From Lycocorax pyrrhopterus obiensis (taxonomy: Eukaryota > Chordata > Aves > Passeriformes > Paradisaeidae): a stretch of 64,000 nt of DNA. Shown piece after piece: positions 1 to 13,906 of the stretch. Each line of letters begins with the position of its first letter. Position 1 is the stretch's first letter. Under the pieces are notes generated by a model. It saw only the letters and a list, made by a program, of their open reading frames with translations. It searched no databases and had not been told where the DNA came from. A program made the translations under genes and the position numbers. The DNA lies in contig JACSVZ010000004.1 of NCBI GenBank assembly GCA_014706295.1, forward strand, positions 13,774,484 through 13,838,483, read 5' to 3'.

Positions 1-3000
1 CTTGACTGTAAAAGAGAGGAGGCAAGTTTCTAAAGTCCTGCTGTACCACATCAAGAATGAGAACCCTAAATCACTGTCATTTTATGAATATTAACTGTGC
101 ATCAGTAGAGCAGAGGAATAGTTATTCCTTCCCCTCGTCCAAAAGTATGCACAAGAGCTGGCTATGGCAGAAGGCCATGGAAGGCAAACTCCAACCCTTG
201 CCATACTTTCTCTGAAGAACTCTGAGAGACTCAATGCCAGCTCCGATTCCTCCATTCCTGGTATAGCAGAAATAACTACCTTGGGACACTTCAAGAACTT
301 TTGCCATTTGAACCTGGCAGAGCAAAAAGACAAATTACAGCAATATGTACAAAATGTTTCTGCACAAATGAAACACAAAGTAAATGCAAATTGTAATGAG
401 GCAGCAAAATCACTCAGAAATATCCTTATTCAACAAACTGCCCCATAAATAACTTCTGATGCAAAGCATTATGTACTACATAAATTACACTGTGCCTCGG
501 AAATAGCTGCTATCTGCAAAGTAATAGCTCATGAACAGTTCTTGAATTTTTCTTTTGCAGTACTATATAAAAAGGAAGAATTCCACATTTCTCCTCTGGT
601 ATGTCATGACTAAGTCTCTGTAAAAACAGACTGACCACTAACAAACCTCCAGGCACCCTACAGAATGTGCTCAGAAGTTCTCAAGCAGTAAACACCAAAA
701 CGAAGTTAACGAAAAATGCAGAGTATCCATTCTTGATGGAAAGTTGACTTTTACTTAGCACAGTTGCTTTAAAATCAATTCCTAACAGAGCAGTTCAGAG
801 TGCCAGTGGAAACAGGCAGGAAGCAGATACTCAGAAGCACCAGGCAGAAAAAAAGGAGGGGTAGGAAGGGGGAATTTCCTGATCCACAGAAGTGGCAGTA
901 TTACAAAACTGCCTACCTATACAGTCTTTTTCACCTTAACTGATGATTAAGTACAAGGTTTTAGGAGACCCTGCCTCAACCTCCAGGTAAAACTTTTTTG
1001 AGCAATACCTTTACAGATACAGCTTTCCAGGAGGTCATTTCCAGCATTAGTTGGAGATTATAATCAAAGTGTTTCTGCTTATCTCTGTTGACATCATATT
1101 TGACTTCCTGAAAGCATACGAAATTTTATGGGAAAAGTTTCTAGTGTAGCAATCATCTGAGTTTTGCAGCCTGACAGTTAACTTGCTCCAACACCACAAT
1201 CATCAGTATTCCTCAAAGACCAAACAAGCTAAACCCCAACATGCAGCAGGGCACAGCACAGACCTGTTCCATAAATAGGAAGTATGAGACAAGATTTAAA
1301 TGCATGCATTTCAATTCATGTAAGACATTAAGACACTCCAGGAAAACCTCTCTGAAATGCCAGTGGCATGCATACCACAGGGCTGCAGGAAAGATTTTGA
1401 AAAGGTGAGGTACAAACAAATCACTGTATGAGTTAAAAGATTAATTTTTATGGAGGTCCAAGTTCAACACACATAAACAGTTGCTCAAAACACAATTCTG
1501 GCAAGCATCCACCTGACCACTGCAGAAAAGAGCACTTCCCTTCTGAGAAACAAAACAATTGCCACTGCTTCAAGTTGTACAATGCTAAAGGTACAGGAGA
1601 GGGAGGAAAGAGAACATCACAGCAACGAGATCACAGAAATAAGATTAAAAAGGGTACCCAAACAGTATGCTGGAAATTTAAGCAAATAAATAAAGCCCTT
1701 AAACACACAGAAGTTACAAGCCACCCACACCTTCAGGAATTTCCACAACAAACATTTCAAAAAAACTTTGAAGAAAAAAAAATTAAATTGGAAGGAACAC
1801 AAACATAAACCTGGATCCTAGAAACTGCTTTTCCACTGAATTTTTAAATCGCCTTCACAGATCACAGCAGTGCCTCCATTCCTTTGCAGAGATATTTAAG
1901 ATGCTAATAACCACATACTTTTCTCAGACAGGTTTTCAAGGCAATATATGCAAGTACCCAATATTACTGTAAATTACTTTCTCACCAGGAAAGTAATTGA
2001 AAGGAAAAAAAAGTATACTTACAACCCTCCCAACCTGGAAATAAATATACATTTCAAAAGTATACTAGAAAAATGTGAAGCAAAATAAAGAAAATATTCT
2101 CTCTTGACATCTAGAAAAAGCTACAGTAATTGAAGTCTAGTTTTAAATACTTAACCAGTTAATGCCCTCAAATGATTCGGCTTTCTTTAGAAGTTCAGCA
2201 GCAAATATGAACTGCTTTAATACCATGAGGGTATCAGAGAATTAACATCATGCTTATCTCCATTAACCGAAAACAGAATTAGGCTGAGAAATGCCGCCTT
2301 CTTCCTGCCAGACACGGCAATTTTGGCTCACAGCTATTAAAGCCAATGCCTACCACGTGATGAATCCATCCCCATTCAGATGTCTAAATTTTCTGAAATC
2401 TTGACATACCACCTGGGAAAAGGCCTTTCAGTGGAGAGGCTGTTTTCCTCTCAAAGAGAAAAAAGCAGCAGGAAAAACAGCACCTAGGTCTTTAAGTGCT
2501 TGGCATAGAAAAATATGGTATGAGACAGACACTGAGGCAAAGAGAAAGAAGAGAATTTGGGCTTATTTGTCGAGGCTTATGTTGAAATTGTGAGTCTGAA
2601 AATGTCACCAAGCAGCACACTTATAGACTTCACATATTTCTGTCTGATGGGAATACTCTGAGAAGGGACATCAGGTAGTAGCAATGCAGCTCTTCTGTAC
2701 CGTGTTTTACAAACACACACACAAAGGACCCCAAGCCCCTGTGACAGGTTATTATGCTTAATTCAAATGTGCAGTTGATACTGCTTCTCCTGAAGGTAAT
2801 GAAAATTCTGCCACAAGCTTTTAGAGGGATGGTGGTGGCAGTGTTACTGAAAACAATGATTGGCATACCAAGAAGAAATCCTTGTAGCTTTGCCAAAATT
2901 ACTTCATTTACCATCTTCCATCTCCTGCAAATTTCCTCTGACGCTTCCCATAGGAAATGGTTTTGTACCCCTTATGCAGGAGCCATGCTAAGAATGACCT

Positions 3001-3091
3001 TTGCACCCTGTCACTGTAAGAGCACGTGATTTCACATGCCAGAGACAGGGAATACAGAGAGAGCTGGAGAAGGCGTGTCTGAGAGAAACTG

Positions 3092-3120
3092 AAAATCTAA
3101 AGTAAAATCTAAAGTAAAAT
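3092..3120. repeat. 12-nt tandem repeat, about 2.4 copies
   Basis: The unit AAAATCTAAAGT occurs twice exactly and is followed by a partial third unit. Confidence 0.85.
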
Positions 3121-6100
3121 GGTAGCCTAACATTAGCAAAAGTGCCATGCAAATCTAGCAGTCACAAAGTTTTCTTCACTGCTTTAAGAATCAGTGGGTT
3201 AACATCAAAGCTACTAAAGAAAATACTTCCCCCAAACACGTGAATTAATTTGAACCAACTGGATCTGACAGCGACATATTAGAGAAAACTGTTTCCCGAA
3301 ACTGGAAAAGAAAAAACAAAAAAAAAAGAAATCCCCAAAAGATGGAACCCCTCTCTGAAGTGAAAGACACAAGACGAGAAACTTTGTTTTAGAGACAGAA
3401 TTACATATGCTTAATGCCTAGATTTTAAAGTGTAAAATTTCATTTTGCTGATCATGACCTGTCACCAGTAAGAATTATCAATAAACATTCTACTTCTTAA
3501 TTAAGGTAGATGGAGAACAAAAAAATCACAAGGTCACACAGAATAAAATTATGCAAGTTTTGAATAATCATATGACACTTTGATGTCAACAAAAGGTTTT
3601 AGTGCCATAAATTCAGCCTGGTTAAGAGCTGAATGCATTGAGGCTTTAGAACCAATCAATGGGCAGCAACATACCATGTAGATTTTGGGGTGTTTAAGAA
3701 CCTTTTGTAATTGTAACTATGATCATACACATGGTTAAATACATTTACTGACAACATTAACTACATGACCAAAACAAAGCCAAAACTCCTTCAACTGTTT
3801 TGTTTCCTCATCAAGAAAACTTAATGGTGAAATAAAAGCAAATTTTTAAGTACTATATCAAGACTTTATTGGAAGAGATTCCCTCCTATTGGTAGTGCCA
3901 AGGATCACAAAGTGAATGTAGTATTGTCAGTAAATAATACAAACTCCATTACATGATCTTAGCTTTGTAGAAGAAGAATGTAAAAAATTCAAGAACAGTG
4001 TAACCAGACAGCAAATCATCAACTCCTCGCCCCTGCTGCAGACTTTTTTCTCCTCCAGAAAGTTTAAGCACTAGGCTACTGCTGATAAGATCAGATGACA
4101 TCTCTGCTAAATCAGCCAGGAAGAGACTTTTCAAGCCTTACCATGAGTTCCTGCAGCATATACTCATCAGCGTATCTGCACAGATACTCACTGAAGTACC
4201 TAAGAAGCTGCACCACCAAAAGAAACTGGCTCCCAGATCATTTTCTCTGAAGTCAAAGTGTTACTCAAAGACAAAGTTAACCAAGAAATATTAAGTTAAT
4301 GAAATAATACACACCAGCTGTGGTAACACACATTGCATAGCATTTTCCCCTGGTAACCTTAACTCTAAACAGAGTTTGCATTTTCAGAGTATGAATTATC
4401 ATCAATGGAGATATTAAGTCACTCCTTATTTTCAAGAAAACCAGTAACATACAAGAGCATAGAGAGTATATATTTTAGCCAGCCTACTTAGATCCAGAAA
4501 AACCCATTTGACTAATTTAATTTCAAGGGTTAAATTATGGCTTTTATAAAGATGAAGAAATTTAGAAGCACATCTTTTGTTATCCATAACTGGCTGCTAG
4601 ACGGGAAGGTGAAAATAGTCAATCTTGGAGGTGGAATGACACTACAGCAAAATGAAAATGGTTTTCTCTGCAAATTTCCATTTGCATAGGAAGCAGCTTC
4701 TATAATTTCCTCTAACACATCAGTTTAGAGAGAAAACAAGTCTCTTTTGTGTCAGTCCCTATAAAATTATAAAAGGGTCTTTTTAAATAATCACAAAATA
4801 GTACATCATGTGTTTTCTAAAAGTTGGGGGAAATAGAACAAAACTATTCCACGCGTGTCAACATAAGAATCCTTGTCTTTCAGTTACAAAGTATACAAGG
4901 AAAACCGTGTAAAGACACTGAGTGATACTATGCCAAATACCACAGAACACACAAATACACCAACACTTTCTTTTTGCAAGGAATTACCATCACCAAACCC
5001 AGACGGTTATTTTGAAGATCCCTCTTAATGATTAGAAACTTTCTCATTGCAAAAACAAAAAAGTTTTGGAAACTGTTATGGAAAAAAATAAGGCTCACTG
5101 AATTTCTACACCAAATATCTATCAGGAGAAGGTGGTAGCCTCAAAACTTGTTTCAAAATTGTAGCTGTCTTGTAGGCTAGAGGGATCTGAGAGGCAACCA
5201 GCCTGGAGCACAGGAGCTGCAGCAGGCGAAGACACAAAAGTCTGGGCTGTCACAGTCCTAGACCCTTTTCTTCATACAAGCACCACTACAATGTCTTCAC
5301 AGAACCATACTGACAGATTTCAATGTGCTTTTGCAGGGTTGGTTTTCAACTGGATTGTGTCCCTCTGCCCACGCAAGCACCAGCAGAACAAAGATCAGTG
5401 GATTTAGGCGGCCTTAAGACACTGTCAAGTCAGTCCCCACCCAAGATAAAACCAGTGAGTTGCAATCAAAATACTGACTTCTATTTCCTCCTCCCGCTCT
5501 TGTTACTATGTGTCCTGCAAAACATTCAGACAACACAGCGCTTTATTTACAAAAGGCAGCGCGGTAAAGGTGAAAGAACTTTAATGAGCAAGAGCAGGAA
5601 ATACCTTGGGACTGTGGTGTCCCCACAGCACAAATGACATTTTCTTAAATCACTGTGCAGAGTAATTGCCACCCTTCCTATCACTTTTTTAGTTTAGTTT
5701 CAGGTATTAAAATGATGAAGCTATACTCTCACTTAAGTCTCATCTTATTTAGACTACAGGAGCAAAACAGATCCCAACTTCTTACTCATAGCCAGAACAA
5801 ACAGCCCAAGGCACCAGTTCTACAAAAGCAAACAAGGCAAAATGGTTAATGATAGTAAATCAATTGATCTAATAAGAAATGTACAGGGTGTTTACAGGAA
5901 ACACTGTATGGATGCACTGGTGGGTAAGGCCTGTGTGTATTTTTCACGCAGGTGACAACTTTTTGCTTCCATTTTCCACACACTATAATAATCTCTATAT
6001 TATGAATCTGGCCAACAAATCATGAAATCTTGGGAATGACTAGGGAAAAACAAAGGGAAAAAACCAATCAAAATCCAGAAACCAAGATTCTCGCCATGAG

Positions 6101-9100
6101 ATCAGACTGACACATGTATATCCATACCATATTAGAAACACAAACTGAGATTTAGATGGGATGAAAAGAATGGAAGCAAGGAAGAAACGCACGAGGCCTC
6201 AGTTGAGAAGGTAAGCTGCTTTGGAATAACACTGCCTGTGGAAAACCACAGAGGAAGGAAAGGAGGAAGGACTCTTAAATGGAGACCTGCGAGCCCTCCA
6301 CCACATCCTCCTCCAAGCCTCGAACTCTGAGACTGAAAGGAAACTGAACAAAAGACCAATGAAGCATTGCTGTTCTAATCCCACAACATCTGAAGGAAAT
6401 GTAATTACTGTTATTAACATCTACAAATGCTTTTTCCTCTCCCACTTGGAATGGCACACTAAACTCACTTTTTATTTCTACAAAAAAAATTACTGTACAT
6501 TTCCACTAAACTGATGAACAAAATACATTTTTTCCCTCAAAAGGGCCTACAGAAATACTGCAGTTCATAATATCTACAAGGTCCCCATGAAAAGCTTTTC
6601 AAAAAGCTGCCAAGAGAAGGTGCACTAAAAAGCTGATCCCTAAGAATAAAATAAATCTGCAATATTGTGTAACAAAACTAATTTAAATCAAACTGGAAGT
6701 CTGGATACGGATAAGGAAGAATTATGAAACACAATGTCATAGGAGTCTGGATATACCTCATGTGGATTTTATCCATGGTGACCGCTAGTAAACCTAATTA
6801 GACTGTATTACTAGAAATAAAGCAAACTGACCTGCCTGAATAGAAGATTTTTGCAGTTATTATTAAGCCTAATGTCATGTTTAAACTATTTGAAATAAAA
6901 ATCTTGTCGTTAACAAAAGATTGCACATGACTGACCTAAATCACTTGCATTTTTTAAAGATTTTGGTCCACATTAGTGGCATTCCCAAGCTTAATGAGGA
7001 TTTTAGAAAAATAACGTGTTGAGGTAAGTTAGACCAGAGTAGAACAAAATATTCCAGTTGTTCAGCCAGAAAAAGAAAATCAAATTAAACAAGTACAAAT
7101 GCTTATGGAAGGAATGCCTGCTTTGCCAAAAGATAAAATTCAAAGAGTCTAGAAACTGGCCTTTTCTTTCAATTCTGCCTCAGCTATCCACTGTAGCTTT
7201 TTAGGTGGCAGCAGGATCTAATTGCTTCTGGAAGTTTTCTGCACAAATGGAGATTGTAAATTTTTTTACATGATAAAAGCAATTAGGGATGCTACGAATA
7301 GGTTAATATTTTTCAAAGACACATCCAGGACAATTTATTACAGTTCACTTTCAGAAAATAATATGGGGACAATGATTTCCAGGATAGTAGCCTGCATCCA
7401 CTTTGTATCTAGAAATCCTATACTTGCAATTTATTCACAAGAAAATTTCAAAACAACACTGGTCTCACCAGCCACAGGTATGACTCAGTAGTGAAATTAC
7501 TGTTATTTTGCTGCTGCTATTCAGGATTCAAACACTGATCAACGGGTGTAAGGTAGAGCTTCAAAAAGAAAGGTAGCTTCTACCCATCTTGGTAAAAAAA
7601 GAAAATACAATATGAAACAAAGAATTGAACTATATTGGGCCAAATAAGCTCATTGAGTTTAGAGCACAATATCCATACTACAGTTAACTGTGATATAATA
7701 ATGTGCTGCAGGTTATAAAAAAATACGTCATTAAATCCAGGATAGAAGGGTCAAAAGACAAGGAAGGAGCCCAGTCAGGTACATACACCCACAGCCTCAT
7801 ATCCTACACAGAGGTTAAAAATTCAAACACACCTTCAGCAGTACATTTTACAGTTATGATCATACCATAAAAAAACCCTATTGGATGAACCCTTAAACAC
7901 GAAATGTCCTAGTAACAGGGAATTTATTGTGTTGTCATGAGGTTTATAATGCCCACTGAGCAGACTAACTCATATAATTGTATTTCTCCATTTGTTCCCA
8001 TTAGACCAAAGCATGCGAGGAATTTCTGTACAGAATAAAGGCATTTCTAAAATTCCTGGAAACTAAGTATTAGTTAGCTTTCTATCCAAGCAAGCTGTAC
8101 TCCTTTGCAACAAACAGGACATTACTGACAGAAGTCAGTCAACCTGAAGACATATACCCCAAATATGCCCCAAAACAGGCAGCCTTGGAGTAGTTCCAAA
8201 CTTCCCCTGCCCAACAGAACAAAAACAGCCAAAAAGAGCACCCTTTAAACTTATTTCTTCTTAAAAATTAAGGGTTTTTTTAAAAAACACTTAGTGTAAT
8301 GAAAATGTGCAAAGAAACAAACATGTTACAATGGATTAATGCCTCACTGTACTGGAAACTAATACAAAACAAGTAGAATTAACTGGATGGTCTCACAGCT
8401 CATTTGATCACATCAGAACTGTTGATAAACTTACAGTAATCATTTTACTGTGTTCAATACTGTGAAGTAAATGGAGGGAAAAAAAAATCACAATTTAAAA
8501 GGTATAGACCTTAAACACAGAGCTACCTAACACTAAAGCCTGCATGGGCAACCATTCTTCTACGTATTTTCCCACAAATACTGTTTCCTTCTTTTTCAAG
8601 TAATTTGGTGTAGAACTGCATCTGTATAGATGCTTACACAATATTCTGAAACATGGAGATTTGAAGGTCGTTTCTACTTGCGAGCACTGAAGAACCCTCT
8701 TCTCGCACCCTAATCAATAAAAAGCATTTAATTGTTGCTGCAGCTGTGTAACACAAACAACAGATTACATAAAATACGCAGCAAAGTGTTATTGTAAACA
8801 GTGTCAGAAATTTATGCGTCAAGAATGCCACAATGTCTTCTACATTGACGGAGCACCATCATTTCATATGGCTCAGCTGCAAGCAATGAAAAAACTCACA
8901 TTTAAAATAAGGCATATGCTTAAGCACATTAAGTGGCCTTGACAAGCAAGATGCTCGTTCTTTCCCAGAAAGAACTGAATAACTGGTTTTGTTTATGTCA
9001 GACCAAGAGGCATTCCTATTTTTATGACTAGATTACAAAGAAGTTGGTATCTTTTAAAATGTAATTAGGAAAAAAAAAAGTATTTCCAATGGGTTAGTAC

Positions 9101-9678
9101 TAAGGTTGGAAAGTACTGAGCACCAAAGTCTACTTTACAGAAAACCACAACAACAAAACATTAAGAAGTTTTTTGAGTGCTAAGTCTTCTACTGTCTGCT
9201 AAGAATAGGACCTAAATGAATGATCGTTTTTTAACAGTCTGTTTTAAAAACAAAATATAAGCAATTCATAGCTGAAAATGACTGTGATTTTGTTCAGGAG
9301 CTATATAGAGATGAAGAACAAAGAAGTGCAGATGTCTAGAGATGTCCTTTCGTTACTAAAATTTAAAAACAAACCTAGCTCAAAAAGAGGCTTACCATTT
9401 TTTCTTAAGAAAAAACATGAGAGAGACCACCAGAAGGATAACACGGACAACCTCTCCACAACTCTGTCTTGAAAAATTGGTTGCATGGTGATAGAACCAT
9501 TTTCAATATCCAGAACAGATGCTGCATAGTAACAGATGCTTCTGAATAACAGAAGTATGAGACCAATGACAGTCTAGTGTATGACCATATCAGCACTGCA
9601 GAAACACCATGCATTTCAGTTCTACTAGAGATGAAATGAGAACAATTTAATCCATCTTCCAAAGCTTTCTCTGGTAGG

Positions 9679-9754
9679 AAAAAACCAAAAACCAACAAAA
9701 AACCAAACCAAACAAAAACAACAATAAACTAAACAAAACCAACCAAACAAAAAT
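9679..9754. repeat. A/C-rich low-complexity tract
   Basis: This is an almost pure A and C stretch built from CAAAA and CCAAA-like units, within CDC42BPA intron 1. Confidence 0.85.
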
Positions 9755-11691
9755 TTTACTAAAGGGCAGTTTACATTTTTCCAACAAGAGCACAGATTTA
9801 ATCAAATCACTGACCTCATCATGGTATTGGTGGTGCCTTCCATATTCCCTCATTTTCATTTTCATCTCCACACATTTTGAGGTTTATTCTACTATTCTTT
9901 CAATACATCCTAAATAACATTGCTCTAGCTTCTTTTCAAAAGGAATTCAAACTGGAGCCATTAAAAGAGAAGTTTTCCCAGAACCAATACATCTCCAAAA
10001 GCTTTTTATCACTATATTTTTCTTTCAAGTTCACCTTATCAGTCTTCAGTACCTCCCTCACACTCTTGCGTCAGTGTGGCAACTCACATACAAGTAGAAA
10101 AGAAAAAGCAAAGTGCTTGGAATTCTCAACAGCTTTTTCTGGTAAGCTCCAGTTGCTATAATTAGACAAGCCCTTTTCTAAATCACAAATACAACTATCA
10201 ATAGAGATAAAAACGAAAACTTGCATCAAATACATAGAACAAGCCAAATCTAAATGTTCCCGTTTCTTCCTGTTACCTCAAAATGTGCCCTGATTTAACC
10301 CCCAGAACACAAATACAATGGCTGTTTCCATGGCTGTCTTAGCATATAAGACACCTATGTAATATAAAGAACAAAATCAAATCTTCTTATTAACAAGTCA
10401 CAAAACTAATACCGTATAAAAAGAGGAAATGCAATTATGTTTTCACTTAAAGCCAAAGATAGGATTTTAGAAGCAAAGCAGATTCTGAACCATAAAATAA
10501 TTAACCTGACACTTCTAACCAGTCTAATGTAATTTCAAGCACCAAAAACGACTGAAACCCTACAAAAATTTGAAACTCAACTTCACATGGTAGAAACCCT
10601 ACTTTCTCCACTTGCTGAGTAAAACTTGCAGTATCAAACCAAAATATGAACAATTAGTTCAGATCTCAGTTCTTTTACCCTTATTCATTTTTTAAATAAG
10701 TTATAGTTCTAGATCATAAGTTCATAAGTAGTCCTAAAAGATCTACGTACTAGAACATGAATCTTCTTAGTTCTCCTAAATATAGCAGCAGTCACATGGC
10801 TGTCATTAAGACATTAGCTTTTCCATGGTAGAATACCTCCTAAACCTTTCCCCCAAAAAATCAGACTGTGGTTCAGTCTTACACCAAATACAGCAGGTAA
10901 CATCTCAGACCCAAAACGTGTAAAAATACACATCCACAAATGCAATTCCAGCTCAAACCCTCCACAAAACCAAACAGTAACACCTCAAAACTACATTGCT
11001 GAAAAGCAAGAAAAAATTATTTGCTGCTCAACAGGAGTCTGTGATCACTCAACAGCTGTTTATTAGCCTTTTCTTAAAAATAACATACTATATAAATAAA
11101 CCTTATTTACATCTAGAAAGAATAATTTATTTTTTTAAAAAGGCAGTTTAAGCTTAAGATGACAATCAGTTCTCAGGCGTAAATTTGTACTTTGCATTTT
11201 GTAAACACACAAACATACCAGTTCATACCATTCTGTGACCAGTTCCAATACATTCAGATTGCACTCTCCACAGTAATCGAGCAAATCTGTGGATGTTTGG
11301 CAGAAACCCACAAAATGCCAGCATCCAACTGACATCCACCACTAGATATACCAGGCCCCAAGTTTTATTTCACTGATGGGAAAAATAAATTAATACACAC
11401 TATTTTACATGGTAAATTCAAAACTAAGAGCGCTTCACACGCGGCAGCATTCAGAACTCCCTGGTGTAAAATTTGTGCCATTTTTCCTGCTGTTCAAATA
11501 GAGGAGCTGAAAAAAACTGAGCTGAAAGCACTTCAACACTGAGTCCCTCAGAGAGGTGGGGGCAGAGTCCATGATTTCTGGCTGCCAGCCTTCCACTTCT
11601 GCCACTACTCAGCACATCTCTGACTTTAAAACCACATATAACCTCTTTCTAACCAACCACTTGCATTGTTTCCCCTTCTGGGGAGAGAGAT

Positions 11692-12324
11692 ATGAGAGGT
11701 CATGATTATATCGGAGCACAGGGTACCCTCAGCAACGTCACTGCACCAGAGCACTGGAGGGTACCCGACCTCTCTAAGAGCCTGATTTTGCCAACCCCCT
11801 CATCCCAACAGGAATGCCAGAGACCACTAGTTTCACTAGGAGGGCTGGCCCTCAGAGGAGGCACTCCTGGGAGTGTTTGCAGGATACAGACATCCTTCAC
11901 ACAGGCACTTCCACCGGCAGGTACTAGCAACCACTGGCTCTTCCACGTCACAAACCCTCCTGAAAAAGCTCCCAGGGCAGAAGCCAGGGCAGCAGAATTG
12001 GGAGCAGACAGAGGACCACAGCAACTCAGCCCTGGAAATAGGAGCAACTGGTCTTCTCTGAAGCTTAAGAGTCCTGCTAAGGCACAGTTGGAGCGTGAGA
12101 GTGGAAAAATAGCAGGAAAAATAGGCCAGCAAGAAACCTTATTCCAGACCAGCCTTTCCAAAATGGTGTATTATTTCCATCAGCAGACAGGAAGGCTTAT
12201 TACAGAAATCTTCAGGTACTGTCAGAGCCTGGCAATGATGCATTCACCCAACGAACAACCACCACTGAACGCACCAGCACCCAGTACAATGGGTCCTAAA
12301 CACACTGTTGCTCTGATCATCTAG
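11692..12324 (+). other. Open frame in CDC42BPA intron, no recognised protein
   Basis: A 210-codon plus-strand frame overlaps a 151-codon frame on the minus strand (11706-12161). I recognise no domain, signal peptide or membrane segment in either. The patch is somewhat GC-richer than its surroundings, which lowers stop frequency in all frames, so chance is the likely explanation. It could alternatively be an untranslated exon or an eroded mobile element. Confidence 0.15.
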
Positions 12325-13255
12325 ATATGGTTAACTTGGTTATTATTATTATCATTATTTACAGGGTATCAGCTGGCTAGATCCACTGCAGACTACACTA
12401 AGTTCCTGCACACAAAATACCCTTGGAGCCATCATATTTTCCTAGTCTTTCACAGCTTCTGTTATGCCAGTGACAGTTTTAGAGGGAAGATTCTTCAGAA
12501 GTACTTTTAATTACTATTTCCTCCTTAGCTAGAATGCATTAATTATAGCCTGTTCCTCCAGATAATAAGAAAATAAAAACCAGTGCAATATGAACACTAC
12601 AAGAAACTTAATTACTGAGTCAGATGTCCTTTAGATGTCAGTATGACTACAGAGAGGAGCAGGAAAATAAAACACACACATATCAGCCTCAAGTTGTTAG
12701 ATCAGTTATCAAAACAATGTCTTTCCTCAGCAACTTCATTTTGAAGAGCTCAACCACCTAATTAATCAAATGCTTGTTACGTGTTTCAAAAATATGCTTT
12801 TTTTAATAAACGAGGCTGGCTGATATATTTATTACAAAGCAAATGTGGTAGATGGTTTTGTATGCAAATACAGAAGTGCAGCATGACTTTGAAGTTTGAA
12901 GGTCAGATACAGTAACCATTCTCATCAAGGTTCTTATGTCAGACTGCATCTTCTGGTTTACATCTGAGTTTAGGAGGAGGAAGAAAGAGAACTAAAAAGA
13001 AAAAAATAGAGACAACCAGTTCTGTGACAACTTAAGAAGAACTGGCACACTATCATTCACCTGCTTTCCTTTAAAAATCTACTAATACTCTATCTCCCAC
13101 AAAATGAATAAAGAAAATGAAAAGTGTGCCAGGGGCACACAGGGTTTCATTTGGCTTTTCAGCTTTGATTTTCCTGATGAAAAAACCAATCCACTTAAGT
13201 CAGCAACGATTTTATGTTAAAGAAGAGAATGTCATCTTCTCCATCTTCACAGATG

Positions 13256-13359
13256 TTTCAAACCCTTATCATTTCAGAGAGCTGAAGGATTTTCTTGTTC
13301 ATCAACGTGTTCTATTTTAAAGCAGTATAGATTCAACTGCAGAAGCAAATCAGACGATT
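13256..13359 (+). repeat. Unclassified 104-bp repeat, copy A
   Basis: This segment matches 15859-15962 without gaps at 90 of 104 bases, in the same orientation. Similarity stops on both sides, so it is a discrete unit. It lies in CDC42BPA intron 1, about 370 bases past the donor. Both copies carry the core GAGAGCTGAAGGAT and the shared string ATCAACGTGTT. I do not recognise the family. Confidence 0.75.
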
Positions 13360-13728
13360 GATGTTTTTCCAGGCGTCAGAGAATTTATCCCATACCATTC
13401 CATATTCCCAGCAACTTTAGGATACAAAACTCAACAGCTGGGCCTGAAGGCAAACAAATATGCTTCAAGTACAAGAGTCTGATCCATGTCAAAAAGAAAA
13501 ATAAAAAATATAAAGTATGTTTTACATGCATACCTCAAAGGCAAAAAAACCAATACAGATTTCTTTTTAGCACCACCACCACGTTTAAATACAGTAAAAC
13601 TGATAACACTTCCCAGTAAAAACACTGAGTTATAAACAATCCCCTCTCACACATAAATAACAGAGACATTATACAAAGCAGACAGGAACATGGATGGATG
13701 TACACAAAATAAACACATTCAAACTTAC

Positions 13729-13906
13729 CCCACTCCAGATACTCAAGGATGTTCTTCTCTCTTCTCAGAGGGGAATTATTACATTCATCATAAAGGCAGA
13801 TGAGTATATCCAGCAAGGTTTCCACACTGAAGCATTGCCCATTAGTCTGCGTTGGCCCATCCAAAATAAACTGCTCCAACTGCTTCAAACGCACTTCTCC
13901 AGACAT
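13729..13906 (-). CDS. CDC42BPA: CDC42BPA (MRCK-alpha) first coding exon, residues 1-59 (partial gene)
   Basis: This exon encodes the extreme N-terminus of MRCK-alpha, a DMPK-family serine/threonine kinase that acts downstream of CDC42/RAC on actomyosin and cell polarity. The minus-strand frame begins [13 protein letters not shown] and runs through the [16 protein letters not shown] and [15 protein letters not shown] segments, which I recognise as the conserved stretch before the kinase domain. The beta paralogue differs clearly here (it begins MSAKVRLKKLEQ), so alpha is the better call. There are exactly 59 codons plus one base. The exon then stops at a consensus GTAAGT donor (intron starts at 13728), leaving a phase-1 G that fits the Ala codon expected next in the family. 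The ATG at 13906-13904 has A at -3. The kinase, coiled-coil, C1, PH, CNH and CRIB regions are encoded outside this window. Lys8 and Thr19 appear to differ from the human protein as I remember it. Confidence 0.95.

Larger units (their letters stand above)
1..13728 (-). other. CDC42BPA: CDC42BPA intron 1 (5' part, runs off the left edge)
   Basis: Everything left of the GTAAGT donor at 13728 should be intron 1 on the minus strand. I looked for the second coding exon (AKPFTSKVKQ, leading into the kinase domain) in the minus-strand frames and did not find it, so the intron exceeds 13.7 kb. The sequence is AT-rich with no recognisable coding exon. It contains a 12-nt tandem repeat at 3092-3120, an A/C-rich low-complexity tract at 9679-9754, a mildly GC-richer patch at 11560-12330 open in both strands, and one copy of an unclassified 104-bp repeat at 13256-13359. 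Confidence 0.8.

Noticed and set aside
164..448. 94-codon plus-strand frame near the left edge
   Set aside because: It lies inside CDC42BPA intron 1 on the opposite strand, has no recognised domain, and its length is within chance expectation.
3505..3545. Possible reverse-strand MIR fragment around AAGGTCACACAG
   Set aside because: Only about 12 bases match the MIR core and the flanks do not align.
1..13728. Search for the second coding exon of CDC42BPA
   Set aside because: The expected continuation AKPFTSKVKQ was not found in the minus-strand frames. The exon is taken to lie beyond the window, though a short exon missed by eye cannot be fully excluded.
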